DNA of 64,000 nt from Fragilariopsis cylindrus CCMP1102 (taxonomy: Eukaryota > Bacillariophyta > Bacillariophyceae > Bacillariales > Bacillariaceae), in NCBI GenBank assembly GCA_900095095.1, contig FMBT01000421.1, forward strand, positions 1 through 64,000. The letters are read 5' to 3'. The translations under genes were made by a program, and so were the position numbers. The notes under the pieces are model-generated. The model was not told the origin of the DNA, did not search any database, and saw only the letters and a list, made by a program, of their open reading frames with translations. Shown here one piece after another: positions 1 through 13,259 of the stretch; the stretch's first letter is position 1, and every line of letters starts with the position of its first letter.

Positions 1-342
1 ATTTCTTTTGAAATTCCCGTTCCATTACAAGTATCCTTCGTTGGTGTTCCTACGTTTTGGTAATTGTTTCTTGAATACACTCCCACCAACATAACTTCTA
101 TTACTGCTGGAAGATCCGGAAGAAGTCTTTTGATTGATTCGATTCCTTTCTGCATACAGACACACACACACGCATAAACACCAAAAATTCTGTTCTCTCG
201 TAATAATATCCCAACCCAATTACTGATTTACCAACGCATCTATGTACTGCTCCCCACTCCCCTCCTCCTAAAATTATGATCATTTCACTACCACAATGAT
301 CATGAATTGAACTGAAATTTAATCTAATTTTGTGAACTACAG

Positions 343-1516
343 AGGCCACTATGTTGGTATTCATGCCTCCGGATTTAAAGATTTTTTATTAAAACCGGAA
401 TTATTACGTGCTATTGTGGATGCTGGATTTGAACATCCCTCGGAAGTACAACATGAGACTATTCCTCAAGCTGTATTAGGTGGTGATATTATTTGTCAAG
501 CAAAATCTGGTATGGGTAAAACTGCTGTTTTTACTTTAGCAACACTCCAACAAGCAAATGTGGAAGAAGCAAAGGTATCGGTCTTAGTTATTTGTCATAC
601 TCGTGAACTGGCCTTTCAAATTGCACATGAATATGAACGATTTAGTAAGTATTTGCCATCCGTGAAAACTGCTGTCTTTTATGGTGGTGTTCCGGTCAAG
701 CAGAATCTGGAAATTTTAAAGAATGATTGTCCACACATCGTGGTGGGTACACCCGGACGGATCTTAGCATTGGCACGTGATAAGGCGTTGAATTTAGGCA
801 ACATCAAACATTTTGTGTTGGATGAATGTGATCGTGTCTTGGAATCATTAGATATGAGACGTGACATTCAAGAAATCTTTCGTTTAACACCCCACGAGAA
901 GCAAGTGATGCTGTTCAGTGCTACCCTAGCGAAGGAGGTCCGACCGGTATGTAAGAAGTTTTGTCAAGATCCGATGGAAATCTACATCGATGATGAAACG
1001 AAGTTGACGTTGCATGGATTGCAATTATATTATTCTAAATTAGCGGAAGCTGAAAAGAATCGTAAATTAAATGATTTATTGGATGCATTAGAATTCAATC
1101 AGGTTGTTATCTTTGTGTCAAAGGTTGCACGTGCAAAAGAATTAAATCGTTTATTAACGGAATGTAACTTTCCGTCGATTTGTATCCATGGTGGTATGAA
1201 ACAGGAGGAACGTATTAAACAATACAAATCCTTTAAAGACTTTAATGCACGTATCCTTGTTGCGACTGATTTGTTTGGACGTGGTATTGATATCGAACGT
1301 GTGAATGTTGTTATTAACTATGATTTCCCGGATGAAAGTGATCAATTCTTACATCGTGTTGGACGTGCTGGTCGATTCGGAACAAAAGGTATTGCCATTT
1401 CTTTCATTTCAAGTGAAGGTGATCAAGAAATTTTAAGTAAAGTTCAAAGTCGATTCGAAGTGAACATTCCAGAACTTCCTGATGAAATTGATATGTCTAC
1501 CTACATGAGTACTTAA
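343..1516 (+). CDS. DDX39B: DECD-box RNA helicase, UAP56/DDX39 (Sub2) type, 5'-incomplete
   Basis: This is the ATP-dependent RNA helicase of spliceosome assembly and TREX-mediated mRNA export, acting in the nucleus. The sequence shows the N-terminal family hallmark [19 protein letters not shown], Walker A (AKSGMGKT), the subfamily-specific DECD motif II (near 820), SAT motif III (near 920) and [10 protein letters not shown] motif VI (near 1353). The open frame extends back to 332, but no ATG opens it. The sequence CTACAG ending at 342 looks like a splice acceptor, so the exon probably starts at 343 in phase 2, giving K-G-H-Y-V-G after splicing. About 40 N-terminal residues of the usual 420-430 are therefore missing; the first exon was not found in bases 1-330 and may lie outside the window. 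The rest reads to a stop without interruption. Identification is very secure; the exact 5' boundary is not. Confidence 0.95.
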
Positions 1517-2403
1517 AAATCTCTTTGAAAATAAAAACAGCAGAGGAAGGAGAAAAGGTAACAAGATTCTGTTGATCGATTATTACTAAACTTATCGAAT
1601 TAAGTATTATATTGATCGATTGAAGAAGGGAGGGATGATGGTGTGTTATCAAAATGTCTGAATAAATAAATTTAATAGTAAGTAAAACATAACGATAGGA
1701 AAAAAAGTAAATGCATTACTGTATGGAATTCGTAGCGATATCACCAATCATATGTTATACCACTGAAAATTGTTCACCATCATTTAGTCGCAATTTCGTA
1801 TTTTTGTATGGATACATTATTTAATGTGACGAAGACTGGCAACTTTGTAGGCACGCCTGAATGTTTTCGTTTGGTTCTTCTTTATTCCCTCCAAACCCCC
1901 CTGTCATTTATCAGCATGTAGATGGAAGAAATATCCCTCACTATACCTTAGCTCCAAATTTGTTCCTAGAATCATGGTTGTTTCCTCACATCACATGGCC
2001 ATTATACCTTGCCTACTTCTACTCTACTAGTCTATAGATAGGGGATGCAATTAATTGTGTGCTAATTAAATATTATATTTATTCCCCATTCTTGGTTATA
2101 ACCACCAACAGTCCCGGTACAGGGCATATCAGTCACAACTAAACACATTGACAAACAAGTAGGATAAGACCGAAATACACTCTTCTTTAGGTCTAAATAT
2201 CACCCACACAGACAGCTCATCATAATATTTACTTTGAGCCAACCTATTGAGTATTGTTGTCCAGCTTCAGCACATGGGCACAAACTTTTAAGTAAAAATG
2301 CTAATGGATAGAGATTATGAATACAAGGAATATCACATTGTTAGCCTTTGTGCTGCTATGTATTTGATTATCTTCCAGCCAGTCAGTGCATTTATTCCTT
2401 CTC

Positions 2404-2419
2404 CCCCTCTCTCTTTCTT

Positions 2420-2454
<35 letters not shown>

Positions 2455-2458
2455 CTTT
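2404..2458. repeat. CT/CTTT pyrimidine microsatellite
   Basis: A run of CTCTCT and CTTT units lies in the intergenic region between the helicase and the PI4-kinase. It is followed within 60 bases by a CA microsatellite. Open frames through it are repeat artefacts. Confidence 0.9.
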
Positions 2459-2502
2459 TACCACCTGTGTTTGACAATTCAGCACTTTGCTGTATTTTCA
2501 AC

Positions 2503-2560
2503 ACACCAACACACATACACACACTACACACACACACACACACACACACATACACACATA

Positions 2561-2652
<92 letters not shown>
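2503..2652. repeat. (CA)n microsatellite, about 150 bp
   Basis: A long CA dinucleotide run with a few T interruptions (TACACA) in its first half and an uninterrupted second half from about 2566 to 2652. It lies in the 2-kb gene-free interval 1517-3573, where I see no other gene. The pure half is likely length-polymorphic. Confidence 0.95.
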
Positions 2653-2657
<5 letters not shown>

Positions 2658-3573
2658 AATACATAGTAAAAAGCAAAAGGAAAACTAGGACACAGTTGTT
2701 ATATACTGATCACACCATGTATGATTCTTGAAATGGCAATATCAAATATACTCCTTCCTTGTATACTGTGGTGGCAGCCTTTTTCCTTGCACTTTAGTAC
2801 AAACTTTCATACGCCACAAAACAAAATTCCAGTTGGTGAAACTTAGAACTTAATCTAACAGGAAGACTGATTTGTTTATTTAATTTGTCCGTCCCTCTGC
2901 TAAAAAATGCTATTGCTTGGTATATTGCTGTTTTTACTAATGTTTACAAAGCTGCTGTTGTTTCTGCCACAGGAGGCAACCATTCAATTGAGATTAATCT
3001 GGTTTGAAATCTTGACAAACAACTTCAGCATCATTCTTTATTATAATGATGAATAGATAATGAATGGAATGATCTTTCTTTAACACACTGCTAGTTTCCT
3101 ATTTTTTTAAAAATAAAAAAAAGCGAAGGGTTTTCGACTAGCTCGACTAACTCGCCGCACTCAAATCTTAACATTGATTACTAGTACTGGCGTAGGTATG
3201 ACCTCCTACCTGGTACTACTAACTACAAGTACGTAAAGTTTACTTACGCCACCAAGAAGCAGCTAAGATTCGTTTCAGGCGATAGATATTTTTTTCCCCT
3301 CCAATCTATTCGCACTTACGTAGTATGACCGTATGTGTACTCTTTGATTGATTCGATTCGAGATTAACACGGTACACGTACATCATATAATACGTGTACA
3401 AGTTAAAAGTTCAAAAGCTATGCATGAAATGAAGGCAGAGAAGTGAAGTCATTCGGCGCCCATACTAGTACCGTATATGAAAATAAACAACTTAGCTAAG
3501 CGAACCTCCCATCGTAGAACAGCAAGAGACATCATACCACGTACGGTACTCTATTCACTTCATAAATATATGT

Positions 3574-6500
3574 ATGAGTAGTGATAACAACAACGAAGAT
3601 CAGAAAAGTAGTAATCAATATCAGCCTACCAGTCCATCATCTGTTAGTAGCCGAAAAAGTGATACTAGTATAAGTAGTGAATATCTTAGACGAATTCAAG
3701 AAGAAACAAATCGTATACGACAAAAAAGAAAACAAAGTCAACAAAATCAGAAGACAGTAGGAGCATTAGGAGCAGGAGTACGAGCAGGATCAGTAGGAGC
3801 ACGAGCAGGATTAGTAGAAGTAGAAGTAGCTGGTTTTTCTACGGAATCAGGAACAGGAATAGGAATAGGAAGTAGTGACAAAAATACAACAGCTACTGGC
3901 ACTAACACATCAGGATTCGTATCAGCCAAAGCAACAGGAACTGCAACTGCAAGAGCAACAGCAACAGCAATAGCAATAGGAGAACCAACAAAATCAGAAA
4001 CAAAACTAATAACAGTACCGCACAAAAAACAACAAGTTAATAATAACGTTGACGAAAGTATTGACAATAGTATATCATCGTATTCATCAAAATTAAGTTG
4101 GAACGATATTGTTACTAGTAGTCAAAGACATCATTTGACATTAACAAGTCCATTGAGTAGTACTTGTAGTAGTAAAAAGTCAAAGAAGACAGCAGCAAAC
4201 GACGAAGACGAAGACGAATTTTCATATATAATCAAAAACAGTAACAATAATAATAATAAGATGAGTAATAATAGTAGTATTGCAGCAATACAAAAATATG
4301 AGCATGAACAATTCCGTACCAAACTTATTGATGAAGTATTAGGGAATAATGTTGAAGATGGGAAAGTACCAATGGAAAAAGTTATGATGATTATCTGGTT
4401 TTTTCGAGATGATAAGGATGTAATGAAATTTATGACAAGATTTGTTAGTAAGGTATGTTACTTATAACTATACTATGTTACTGTTACTGTTATGTTTATG
4501 TTTTAAAACAGTAGTGGTAAAAATGAAATAATAAATCCTAATACTCGTCACTTCTCTTTCCCTCTACTCTCTATCTCTCTTTACCAGTATGCTGGACAAC
4601 GTGATGTATTTGATGGGATTGAATTTTATCTACCACAATTGGCACATATGATTATTCATTTAGAATCAGGATGGGATGATGCAATACTGGAACGATTTAG
4701 TTTGGTGATTGCACAACAATCCATACATTTTGCATTGCAATTAAATTGGATATTAGCGGGTGCGATTGAAGATTATCAACCAGAATTGCCGGATGGTACC
4801 TTAAATCCCACCCATAATCCATTATATTATAGCCGATGTGTGAAGTTATTAACAAACATTGAACGTGTTGTGGTATATAGACGACCACGTAGTCAAGAAT
4901 TACAACGTTTATATGAAAAGGGTAGTATATCCAAATCAGAAATGGAATGTTTAGAACGTGCTGATCGTAGATTTACTGCTATGCAAATTACAGCAGCCTC
5001 TAATAAGGTCGATGACGAGAAGGAAGATTTTGGTGGTAATCTGAAATACAAACGCGCATTACGATCCTCCTGTTTTAAATTCAAACGTTGGAAGACACGT
5101 TATTTTGTCATTGAAGAACGAATGTTAAATTGTTACAATACAGAGGGTGGTACACTCCGTCGGTCAATGCCCATGGAGGGTGCAACAATTGAACCAATGA
5201 AACAAAGTGGCAAGTATCCGAATATGTTTAGTGTCACAAATCGTAGTTTTGAATTCCGTATGAGAGCAAGTTCCAAAGAAGATATGAATAAATGGATAAC
5301 AATGTTAGAGACTGATTCGAATAGTGGTCGGGTATTTGGTCATACTGATGGGTCGTTATTTTCAGATGAAAATAAGGATGCACAACGTGTCATTGATGAA
5401 TTAACACCAACTCAACGTGAACGGTATCAATTTTATAGACATGAACGTGACTTTGTTCGACGTATTACTGATATTGCAGAAGATTTACGATTTCATGAAC
5501 CACCAGAACGTAAAAAATTAGCACCGGTAATGATGAAAGATTTAGAGGTACCGGAGAGTGTTTATTCACCATTGTTGAGTTCGACAGATATTTTCCGTCG
5601 TATCCATTCAACAATATATCAGGATACAAAAGTGTTTAATACGAAGGCACGTTGTCCAACTGTTATGTACTTTTTAGGTGTACGTGGTGAAATGGAATAC
5701 AAAGGTGAACATGATGCTAATATGGATATTGCTGAATACATCCATCTTAAGTTTAATAAAGCAGATACTCAGCATGGTTCGTCTGATAATTTGTTCAAAG
5801 ATGCAGAATTTTCGACAACCATTGAAGAAAATGGAGAAGAATTAATCAATGTTCAAATGGTTACAGATCCACATATTTCCGAACAAACAGTAACCCTTCG
5901 TGTGAAGAAGACTTCATCCTCTTCAGCTGAAGCTGATGAATTGATAAGTAGTCTCAAACAACCACCGCAAGAAAAAGACGACGATGTCGAAATTTCATCG
6001 AAGGATCCTCGTACGTTCTTGACACCGGAGAAAAGTAAATCAAGTATCGTCTGGTCTGGTAGCTTGACCGATGATCCGAACGAGACACCTGCCAAGAATA
6101 CAGCATCCAAGTCTCCGGGTAGTCCAGCGAGAGGCAATCGTCACCTGAAGAAATTTCTACGAGAATCTATGGTCAGCGTACCTCGTAAACTGGCACACAC
6201 TTTGGAACGTCAAAAATCGAAGAGAAACAATGGTATAACGTCGACGACGTCGTCTAGTGATTTTCAAATTGTACCTATTGTGGCTGGACGGCATTCCTCA
6301 TCCGTTCCGGAAAACAAGACCAACAAGGATGTATATATTGGAAAATCTTCTGTCATGGATCATGATGTAATAATCAAGGGGAAGTCTCATATTGGTGACA
6401 TCGATCAAGAATCATTGGAAAGAGCAAAGGAAATTGTTTCTGGGGGAGAAACTTGGGCTGAAAAATCCTTTCGTATGTTAGAACAAGCTAAGAATAAACC

Positions 6501-7335
6501 AGAAGGCGATGTACAACTTGAGATCGTTGTTTTTATCTCCAAATCAAACGATGATCTACGTCAAGAAGTATTTGTTATGCAAATGATTCATTATTACAAA
6601 AGTGTTTTTATTGCTGCAGGACTACCTCTTTGGTTAAAAACGTACAAAATTCTAAGTACATCCGCTAGTACAGGATTGCTTGAAATGATCGTTGATGCGA
6701 CATCACTCGATGGATTAAAAAAATCGGATGGGTATCCTGCAGAGGGTGGACTACGTAAATACTTCGAGACTACGTACGGTGGTCCCACATCAAGATCATT
6801 TAAGGCAGCTCAACGTAACTTCATGGAAAGTCTTGCCGCCTATTCCATCGTTTGTTACCTGCTCGGTTTGAAGGATCGTCATAATGGTAATATTATGATT
6901 GACATGTTTGGTCATTTGATTCATATCGATTACGGTTTTTGTATGGGTATGTGTGTTGGCCACGAATTTACCATGGAACGTGCACCATTCAAATTGACAG
7001 AAGAATACGTCGAAGTGATGGGTGGTCCAAATAGTGATTGTTACAAGGAATTTGTTCATTTGTTTGTGGAGGGATTGAAGGCTGCACGGCAGAATTCACA
7101 AATAGCACTTGGTCTAGTCGAGATTATGATGTACCGATCCAATTATCCATGTTTTTCGGGTTCGCGGTACGGTGGCGGTCAAGCTTTACGTGGATTCCGA
7201 GAACGACTGATGTTGGACGTACCAGATAGTATGGTCGAGACTAACGCCAAAGCATTGATCAAGAAGGCACGGAATCATTTGGGTACGAGGGCATATGACT
7301 CCTTTCAGCAATGGTCCAATGGATATGCTATTTAG
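3574..7335 (+). CDS. Type III phosphatidylinositol 4-kinase with PH domain (Pik1/PI4K-beta-like)
   Basis: This enzyme phosphorylates phosphatidylinositol at the 4-position, a Golgi and endomembrane signalling step. Two exons, 3574-4452 and 4588-7335, joined in phase 0 by a 135-nt GTATGT...CAG intron, give about 1208 residues. The N-terminal 230 residues are low complexity. The lipid-kinase-unique helical region spans the splice junction (FYLPQLAHMI, then QQSIHFALQLNW), as in Pik1 and PI4K-beta. A PH domain follows at roughly residues 440-536, and the catalytic domain at about 950-1205 carries the catalytic loop DRHNGN (D1056) and a metal-binding IDYGF (D1074; DFG in most relatives). Animal PI4K-beta lacks a PH domain at this position. 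The C-terminal tail has features of both alpha and beta forms, so the subclass is inferred mainly from the helical region. No upstream in-frame ATG argues for a longer start. Confidence 0.93.
4453..4587 (+). other. Intron of the PI4-kinase gene
   Basis: The donor is GTATGT directly after a Lys codon and the acceptor is TTACCAG preceded by a pyrimidine-rich stretch. Removing these 135 nt restores the conserved helical-domain reading frame across the junction. Confidence 0.93.
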
Positions 7336-8053
7336 AGGCTACTCTATGTAGTAATGATTATTGTAGCACACGCAGCACACGTACTGTGTTAAAAATAAAT
7401 AAGTAGAAAATAATGGTACGAGATATAATAGTTAAACGTTAAAATAAGTAGATCGATATAAACATAATTTCTAGCTAAGATACCTTTATAGGTTTCATGT
7501 TATAAGGACAACTTTTTAAAGTGGTGGCCTTTTTTAATAAGTGTTACAGACAGACATGAAAGTTCTTAAGTCTAGGTAGACACACAGTTCATGAGACCAA
7601 TAGTTACGATGAAACTAGAAGGTGAAACGTCACACCGAGTTTTCCATTCTCGTTATGATCGATACACTAGCAAGCTGCTAGTAACGTAACGTCCGATGTT
7701 TTTATTTTTTATTAAATTTTAAATGTTCCTTGTTATAAGTTACAAGAATTTAAATTTAGCTGCCTCTCTGTCTATAATGAGTTAATTCTTGTTCTAATAT
7801 GATATAGGAAGAAATGTCTTTTTCTTCCACTGAGATAACTCATGTTGTGCATCTTTAGGTAATTTCTATTTTGTTGTGTGTGTTTTGTGTGTGTGTGCAT
7901 GCGTGTTATATGAGCAATCCGTTCAATCGTCCATCAGACTGAATATAGATGTATCAACCTTAACGTCTCGCTTTATTCCAACAGTATAGGCAATGAAAAA
8001 GAGGCCAGGTCGATGTATTGTTTTCTAATACTCTTTCTTTACTGTCTACGTTT

Positions 8054-10628
8054 TCATATTTCTTGATGAGGATGAGGATGGTGAGGATGATAATTATCAT
8101 TCGGATTATGATGATGGCTTTGATGATGTAGGTGACGATGATGACCGTGCAAGTGTGGTGGCGGTGGGGGCAAATGCTGATTATGATTATGATTATGATG
8201 CTGATTGTTATTGTTATTGTTATCGTCTTCTTCTAGAAACAATGGGGAGGAAGTTAATAAAAGAGAAGAAGAAACAACAGCATCATTATTTCCTTCAGCC
8301 TCCTTTTCTTCTCTACTTTTTCTTTCAATTTCAACGTCATCAAAAATACGTCGAAATGATGAATTGTGATGATGATGGTGATGCGGTTCTTCTTCATTTA
8401 CTAGGTGGTCGATATGAGGTATTGACGACGAAGACATAGGAGCGATGGGTGGATTGAACTGTTGCTGTTGCTGCTGTTGATGATCGTCATCTACAGCAGC
8501 AACGTCTTGTTGTTGCTTGTTGTGGAGGTGATTGTGACTGCGATAGTCCTGAGAAGGAGGATAAGGGCGACTACTTTGGTCGTAGTTCTGTTGATGATGT
8601 CGCTGATGCTGATGGTGGGGATAGTATCCAGATTGATCATGATCACGCCCACGCCCATGGGCGTAATAGTTGTATGGTGCGTGGTTGTTCGGATTATTAT
8701 AGTGAGCAGCAGCAGCAGCTGCTGCCGCCGCCGCCGCGTGATCGTGATTGTGAGGCAGATGATGAGGATGAGGATGATGTTGTTGTTGCTCGTTGTGTTG
8801 ATGATGCCCCCGTGAAAATAGTTTTTGTTGTAGCTGCTGCTGCTGCTTATGTTGATACTGCGACGATGACGACCTCGATACACAAGCAGGAGATTGTCGA
8901 TGGTTATGAAGATTCGAATTCGAATTCGAATTCGACGACGATGACATCCTCTGTGGTGGTAAGAATTCACTGTTACTACTTCTACTACTTATATTACTGT
9001 TCACACTGTTCGGTCTAGTACCACCAGGAGTAGAAGATGGTACAGTAACTTCTTTCACCGGCGGAACATCATTGTCATTATTCGAGGTGTTACTGTTCTT
9101 GTTCTTGTTCAAGGCTTGAGGAGACGAGGAAGAAGTGATGGGTACAGGAACTACTGGTGGTGGTGCTGCAGCAAAAGACGATGACGATACTCCTGGTGCA
9201 GGTGGCCAATAATATTGGTGATCATCGTTGGTGGTATAATGTTGTTGATGATGCTCATGCTGATGATGTTGCTGTTGTTGCTGCTGCTGATGCTGATGTT
9301 GGAGGTGACTATTATTCGGATGATTATGATGATGATTATAAGGATAATTCTTCGGTAGAATAGCAGGTTGTGATGAATTATTATTGGAAGGATGTGATTG
9401 ATGTTGTTGTTGAGAAGAAGGAATAGGCTGTGGTTGTGGTTGCGGCTGTCCCGTACTCATCGCCAATGATGAAGATGATGATGATGATCTGGCTGCCAAG
9501 ATTTGTAACTTATTTCTTCCATTAAAATCATTATCAATGGTTCTTCGTATACATTTTATAGACTTCATTGATCCTATCCTTGGCATAGACATAGACATAG
9601 ACATAGACCTTGATGGTATTGCTGCTGCTCCTCCTCCTCCTCCTCCTACGTTGTTATGATTATGATTATGTTGTTGTGGTTGTTGTTGTTCCATACTTTT
9701 CAGAAAATCTCTCGATGATTTTCGTAAGGCGTGTCCAATTTTATCTTTTGCTTTGTCATTCCCTATATAGGACCAACGACCAGTCTCTGGATTTTGACGT
9801 ACTAGTCCAGCACCGGAAGGGGAATGTCGTCGTACGGATTCTAAGATATCCATGATGATCACACCTTTATCATTCTTCGTACGTGCTGCCATATACCGTG
9901 GTACATTATCACGGACTAAATTCCGTAACATTCTATTCCCATCTGTTACATTTAATTAATGTGTTTGTATTAGTGTTTTTGTGTTTGTGTTTTGTTAAAG
10001 AGTTCGCAAGAGTCGTTGTGGATAGAATAGAAAGGAAGAAAAACAAAGACGATGTGTAAGTTTCTATGCACAAGAAAAAACCCGATTACAAAAACTGTAG
10101 AACGGTCATCAATCAATCGATCACTGTACAATCAAACAACAATTAAAATTGATAATTGCTAGCTGGGGAGGAACAAAATCTACAGTACGGCATCTCTCTC
10201 CCATTGTAATCCACGATTTGATACATAAAGTTGATTGTCGACAATAAAGGAGGCACACACAACACAACACACACACACACACACACGCATCACACACGCA
10301 AACGATTGATCGATCGGTATCTGAGTTGAAGTTCCGATGACGACAACCACAAAGCGATTACACGTTACGTTACGCTACGTTTGCTTGTTAGTTAGTTAGT
10401 TAGTTTGTTTAGTTGACACGTACCGTGATGATAATTTTGACGAGCCCAACCAACAATACAATCCATATTCGATGGTTCAAAATTTTCTGGTAGCTCTGTT
10501 AATAACCATTGCTGTTGTTCGTCACTCTCTGTTGTTGCTGTTGCTGTTGTCGTCGTTGCTATTTTTGTTGTTGCTGTTGTCTCCCCACTAAACCCATGAT
10601 GAGTATAAAAGTCCCCTCCTCCTATCAT
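8054..10628 (-). CDS. DUF6824-like domain protein with very long low-complexity tail
   Basis: Two exons on the minus strand (10628-10424 and 9942-8054) encode about 697 residues. The 441-nt intron begins GTACGT and ends AACAG. Splicing joins NMDCIVGWARQNYHH to DGNRMLRNLV, which reconstitutes the start of a DUF6824-type domain (residues about 53-150: D-x-I/L-x-G, then HHxGNR, then IVMDIL/VR-like and a GRW-x-x-G-x-x-KAxxK segment). That family is known chiefly from diatoms and has no proven function; DNA binding has been suggested. The remaining 550 residues are His, Gln, Asn and Ser runs plus a poly-Ala block and repeated MSMSMS. Such tails are usually disordered. The splice is what makes the domain complete, so the two-exon model is strongly supported; function is unknown. 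Confidence 0.85.
9943..10423 (-). other. Intron of the DUF6824-like gene, containing a CA repeat
   Basis: The minus-strand donor GTACGT starts at 10423 and the acceptor AACAG ends at 9943. The intron contains a short CA microsatellite near 10257-10290. Splicing in phase 1 restores HHDGNR, a conserved family motif. Confidence 0.85.
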
Positions 10629-12092
10629 GATTGATTGATTGATTGTTGATCAGATCAATTGATACTAACGATCTGTATCTAATCTAAAGGAAATGATGAA
10701 GCTATTTACAACAATATGTTTGGCTGCTTTTTTTTGGTTGCTTCCTTTGATTGGATGTATTGTTTGCTTGGTTTGTTAATAGGGGGAGTGAGTTGAGTGA
10801 GTGAGTGAGTGAGTGTGCGGCAGCGTTGAGTGGGTAGGATAATTTAATTTGATTGATGGAGCATTGGAAAAAATTAAATTAGCACACAGTCAAAAAAAAA
10901 AAATTAGAGTGCAACCAATCAAAAATCAAACAAAGGGGCCGAAATCTTTTAGACTTCTTCGTCATTTTTTCACGGTATTGAAAAGAGGCGCACTCATCAT
11001 TTTCGAAAGTTCACGAAGATCTCACGGCACGACGTAGAAAAAAAACGAACCGTGATTCGATTTCTTGGCTGGTACGCAGTGTGGTGTGACAAAAACTCCT
11101 TAAATATACGCCGACACACATAACAAATATGGGCAACGAGAGTGTTGACTTTCTCTAAGCAAACAAAGCTCCTGTAGTTGTTACGCGAATCGAAAGCACC
11201 AAGCGAGCTTGGTCTGGTGACCGAAAATATATCATAAAGAATGCGTCGCGCGTCGTGGGTACAGTCACTAAGCAGTAACTCGGCTTGAGATACGACTGTC
11301 CGCTTCCCCTTCCATCTCTCTCTCTCTCCTTAAGAGTGTGTAGGGAGACCACACCCTCATTCTTCCCTCATCATTCTTTTTCATGAAAGGAAAAGATGGT
11401 GATTCTGCATGACAGCTAGTAAGTAAGTATGCCCCCAGATCTCCAAGTAGTGATAGAGGATTTTCACAGAGGTATTTTTCACCTGGACAAAAATGTTGTT
11501 AATCTTGGTACAGTCAGAAATCTCCTTCTATAAGAGATTGATATTATTATTGTTATAATCTTCATGTGAAAACACGTCTGTCAAACCTATCCATTGAAAA
11601 TGTATGTTGTGAACCCCTTCTCTGTTGATCTTTTATAACAAAATCTTGTATTTTAAATACCACTTAAATCAACATAATACTTATTTGATTCATCTATATT
11701 TCTTCTTTACTTTCTGATGCAGCACCACATAGAATCTTGCTTTAAATTCTATACCTTTAGAACTATACAGTACATGCATGGTGGTAATTCTTTTGTTGTG
11801 TCATATCATTATTAATTCAGGAAACAAAGCATCCATGTGCAAATGGATCTTGAATGTCTTAAAAGCTGCTAAGGAGTATTCTGAAAAAATATACAGCAGA
11901 TGCATCTACATCACCCAATGTGGCACAATTCATTAATACCAGGTGTATTTAAGAGTTTCATAGCTGTCTCTAGAATAATAAAAAGTATAGAAAATATGTT
12001 AACATTTTTTAGATACGTATCTTTATTTATTTACATTCAGTTGATTTAGTTTTGTGATATTGATATTGATGTTGATGCGCTAAATATATATC
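10629..12092. other. Gene-free interval upstream of the DUF6824-like gene
   Basis: No convincing coding sequence on either strand. It contains a GAGT repeat near 10790-10815 and short frames without conserved features. The first few hundred bases should hold the promoter of the minus-strand DUF6824-like gene. Confidence 0.5.
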
Positions 12093-13259
12093 TTAATCTA
12101 CTCTGAATGCCCTTTTCAATGCCTGCGCAGATTTGGCATACTGTGTCATTAACTGGGCAGCATCTGTCTGGTCATCCATACTACTACTTGAATCCATAAG
12201 TTTTGTTCGACATTCCTCGATCTTGGTATAAAGAAGCTCCAAGGTCGAGTCAATACCATCATTGTTCTTGCTCGTGATATTGTTTTCATCCCTTTGTTCC
12301 AGTTCCGGTTTAATATACTCTAAAGCAGACTTTTCTGGAGAAGGAGAAGGAACAGAACTTTGTCGAATAATGAAAGGAGGGTCGACGAGATTGATAATGA
12401 TTGGCATCGTTTCACTCGTATCGTTGCTTTCATATACCAACGATGGTGGCGATGGTAATATATTAAACTCACTGTCATCCAATGACGGTGCTGGCGAACT
12501 ATCACTGTCGCTATCCACGATACTGTTCTCAAGAATGATTTGGCTCTCAGCATTCGCTATTATCCTTTCGATTGAGTCAGTGATATCCACATCTTTGCTG
12601 TAGTTACCTGCTCCTCCTTGTTGGGTATTACTAGCTCCTTCATTTGCATCATTTAATGCAAGTTTCGCTTTTAGAATAGCAACTTCGGCAGCTTTGGCCT
12701 TCGCTTCAGCTTCAAGCTTTGCTATTTCCATCATAATCTGAACTGCTTCAAGTTTCTTTAAGTTCGCAGAGAGCAACTTGACTTCAACGGATTCTGCTGC
12801 TGCTGCTGGATCCATATTTGACTCCTCAACGAAAACATCCATCGTTTGATGTAATTCTGGTGGGGGTACCTTCCCCTTTTCATCTGCTTCCATTACCGAT
12901 AAATTTGCTTCGGAGGATTTCAATGTATTGACAATCATCAGCATGTCTTCTGATTTATTATCTTCACTTAATTGGCTTGTACAAGCAGGCGGATCTACTC
13001 TATCAATATTATATTGTATTCCTGAATGATTATTATCCGACCTGCTTCTTTTATTAGCTTGGTCTCGTATTGATTTAAATAAGGCTTGTTCGTAAAAATT
13101 AACTGGCATATCAAGGCGTAGCGGTGATACGCCGGTGCTTGTTATTACGTTGGATGAGAAGAAACCTTCGCGAATACCGGTAGTACGGCTTTCTTGTCTG
13201 AATTCAATAGCTCGTGGGAGACCGCTTGTTATGACACTGTCTTCAATCTCGACATTCAT
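12093..13259 (-). CDS. Uncharacterised coiled-coil protein, 388 aa
   Basis: A single uninterrupted frame with an ATG start and normal amino-acid composition. I do not recognise the family. The clearest feature is an Ala/Lys/Glu-rich heptad region around residues 165-205 (LKKLEAVQIMMEIAKLEAEA and onward), predicted as a coiled coil. It is flanked by acidic, Ser/Pro-rich, probably disordered stretches, and the C-terminus (residues about 345-388) looks helical. There is no signal peptide or membrane segment. It lies between a minus-strand gene and a divergent plus-strand membrane-protein gene. It is likely real because of its length and non-repetitive composition, but no function can be assigned. 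Confidence 0.65.
   Translation of the reverse strand: MNVEIEDSVITSGLPRAIEFRQESRTTGIREGFFSSNVITSTGVSPLRLDMPVNFYEQALFKSIRDQANKRSRSDNNHSGIQYNIDRVDPPACTSQLSEDNKSEDMLMIVNTLKSSEANLSVMEADEKGKVPPPELHQTMDVFVEESNMDPAAAAESVEVKLLSANLKKLEAVQIMMEIAKLEAEAKAKAAEVAILKAKLALNDANEGASNTQQGGAGNYSKDVDITDSIERIIANAESQIILENSIVDSDSDSSPAPSLDDSEFNILPSPPSLVYESNDTSETMPIIINLVDPPFIIRQSSVPSPSPEKSALEYIKPELEQRDENNITSKNNDGIDSTLELLYTKIEECRTKLMDSSSSMDDQTDAAQLMTQYAKSAQALKRAFRVD

Noticed and set aside
2301-2688. Open frames of about 100 codons on both strands across the CA/CT microsatellites
   Set aside because: They translate dinucleotide repeats (Thr-His, Cys-Val) and have no other content.
8155-9855. Several frames opposite or out of frame with the DUF6824-like gene
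   Set aside because: Shadows of CAA/CAC/GAT-type codon repeats in the real minus-strand gene.
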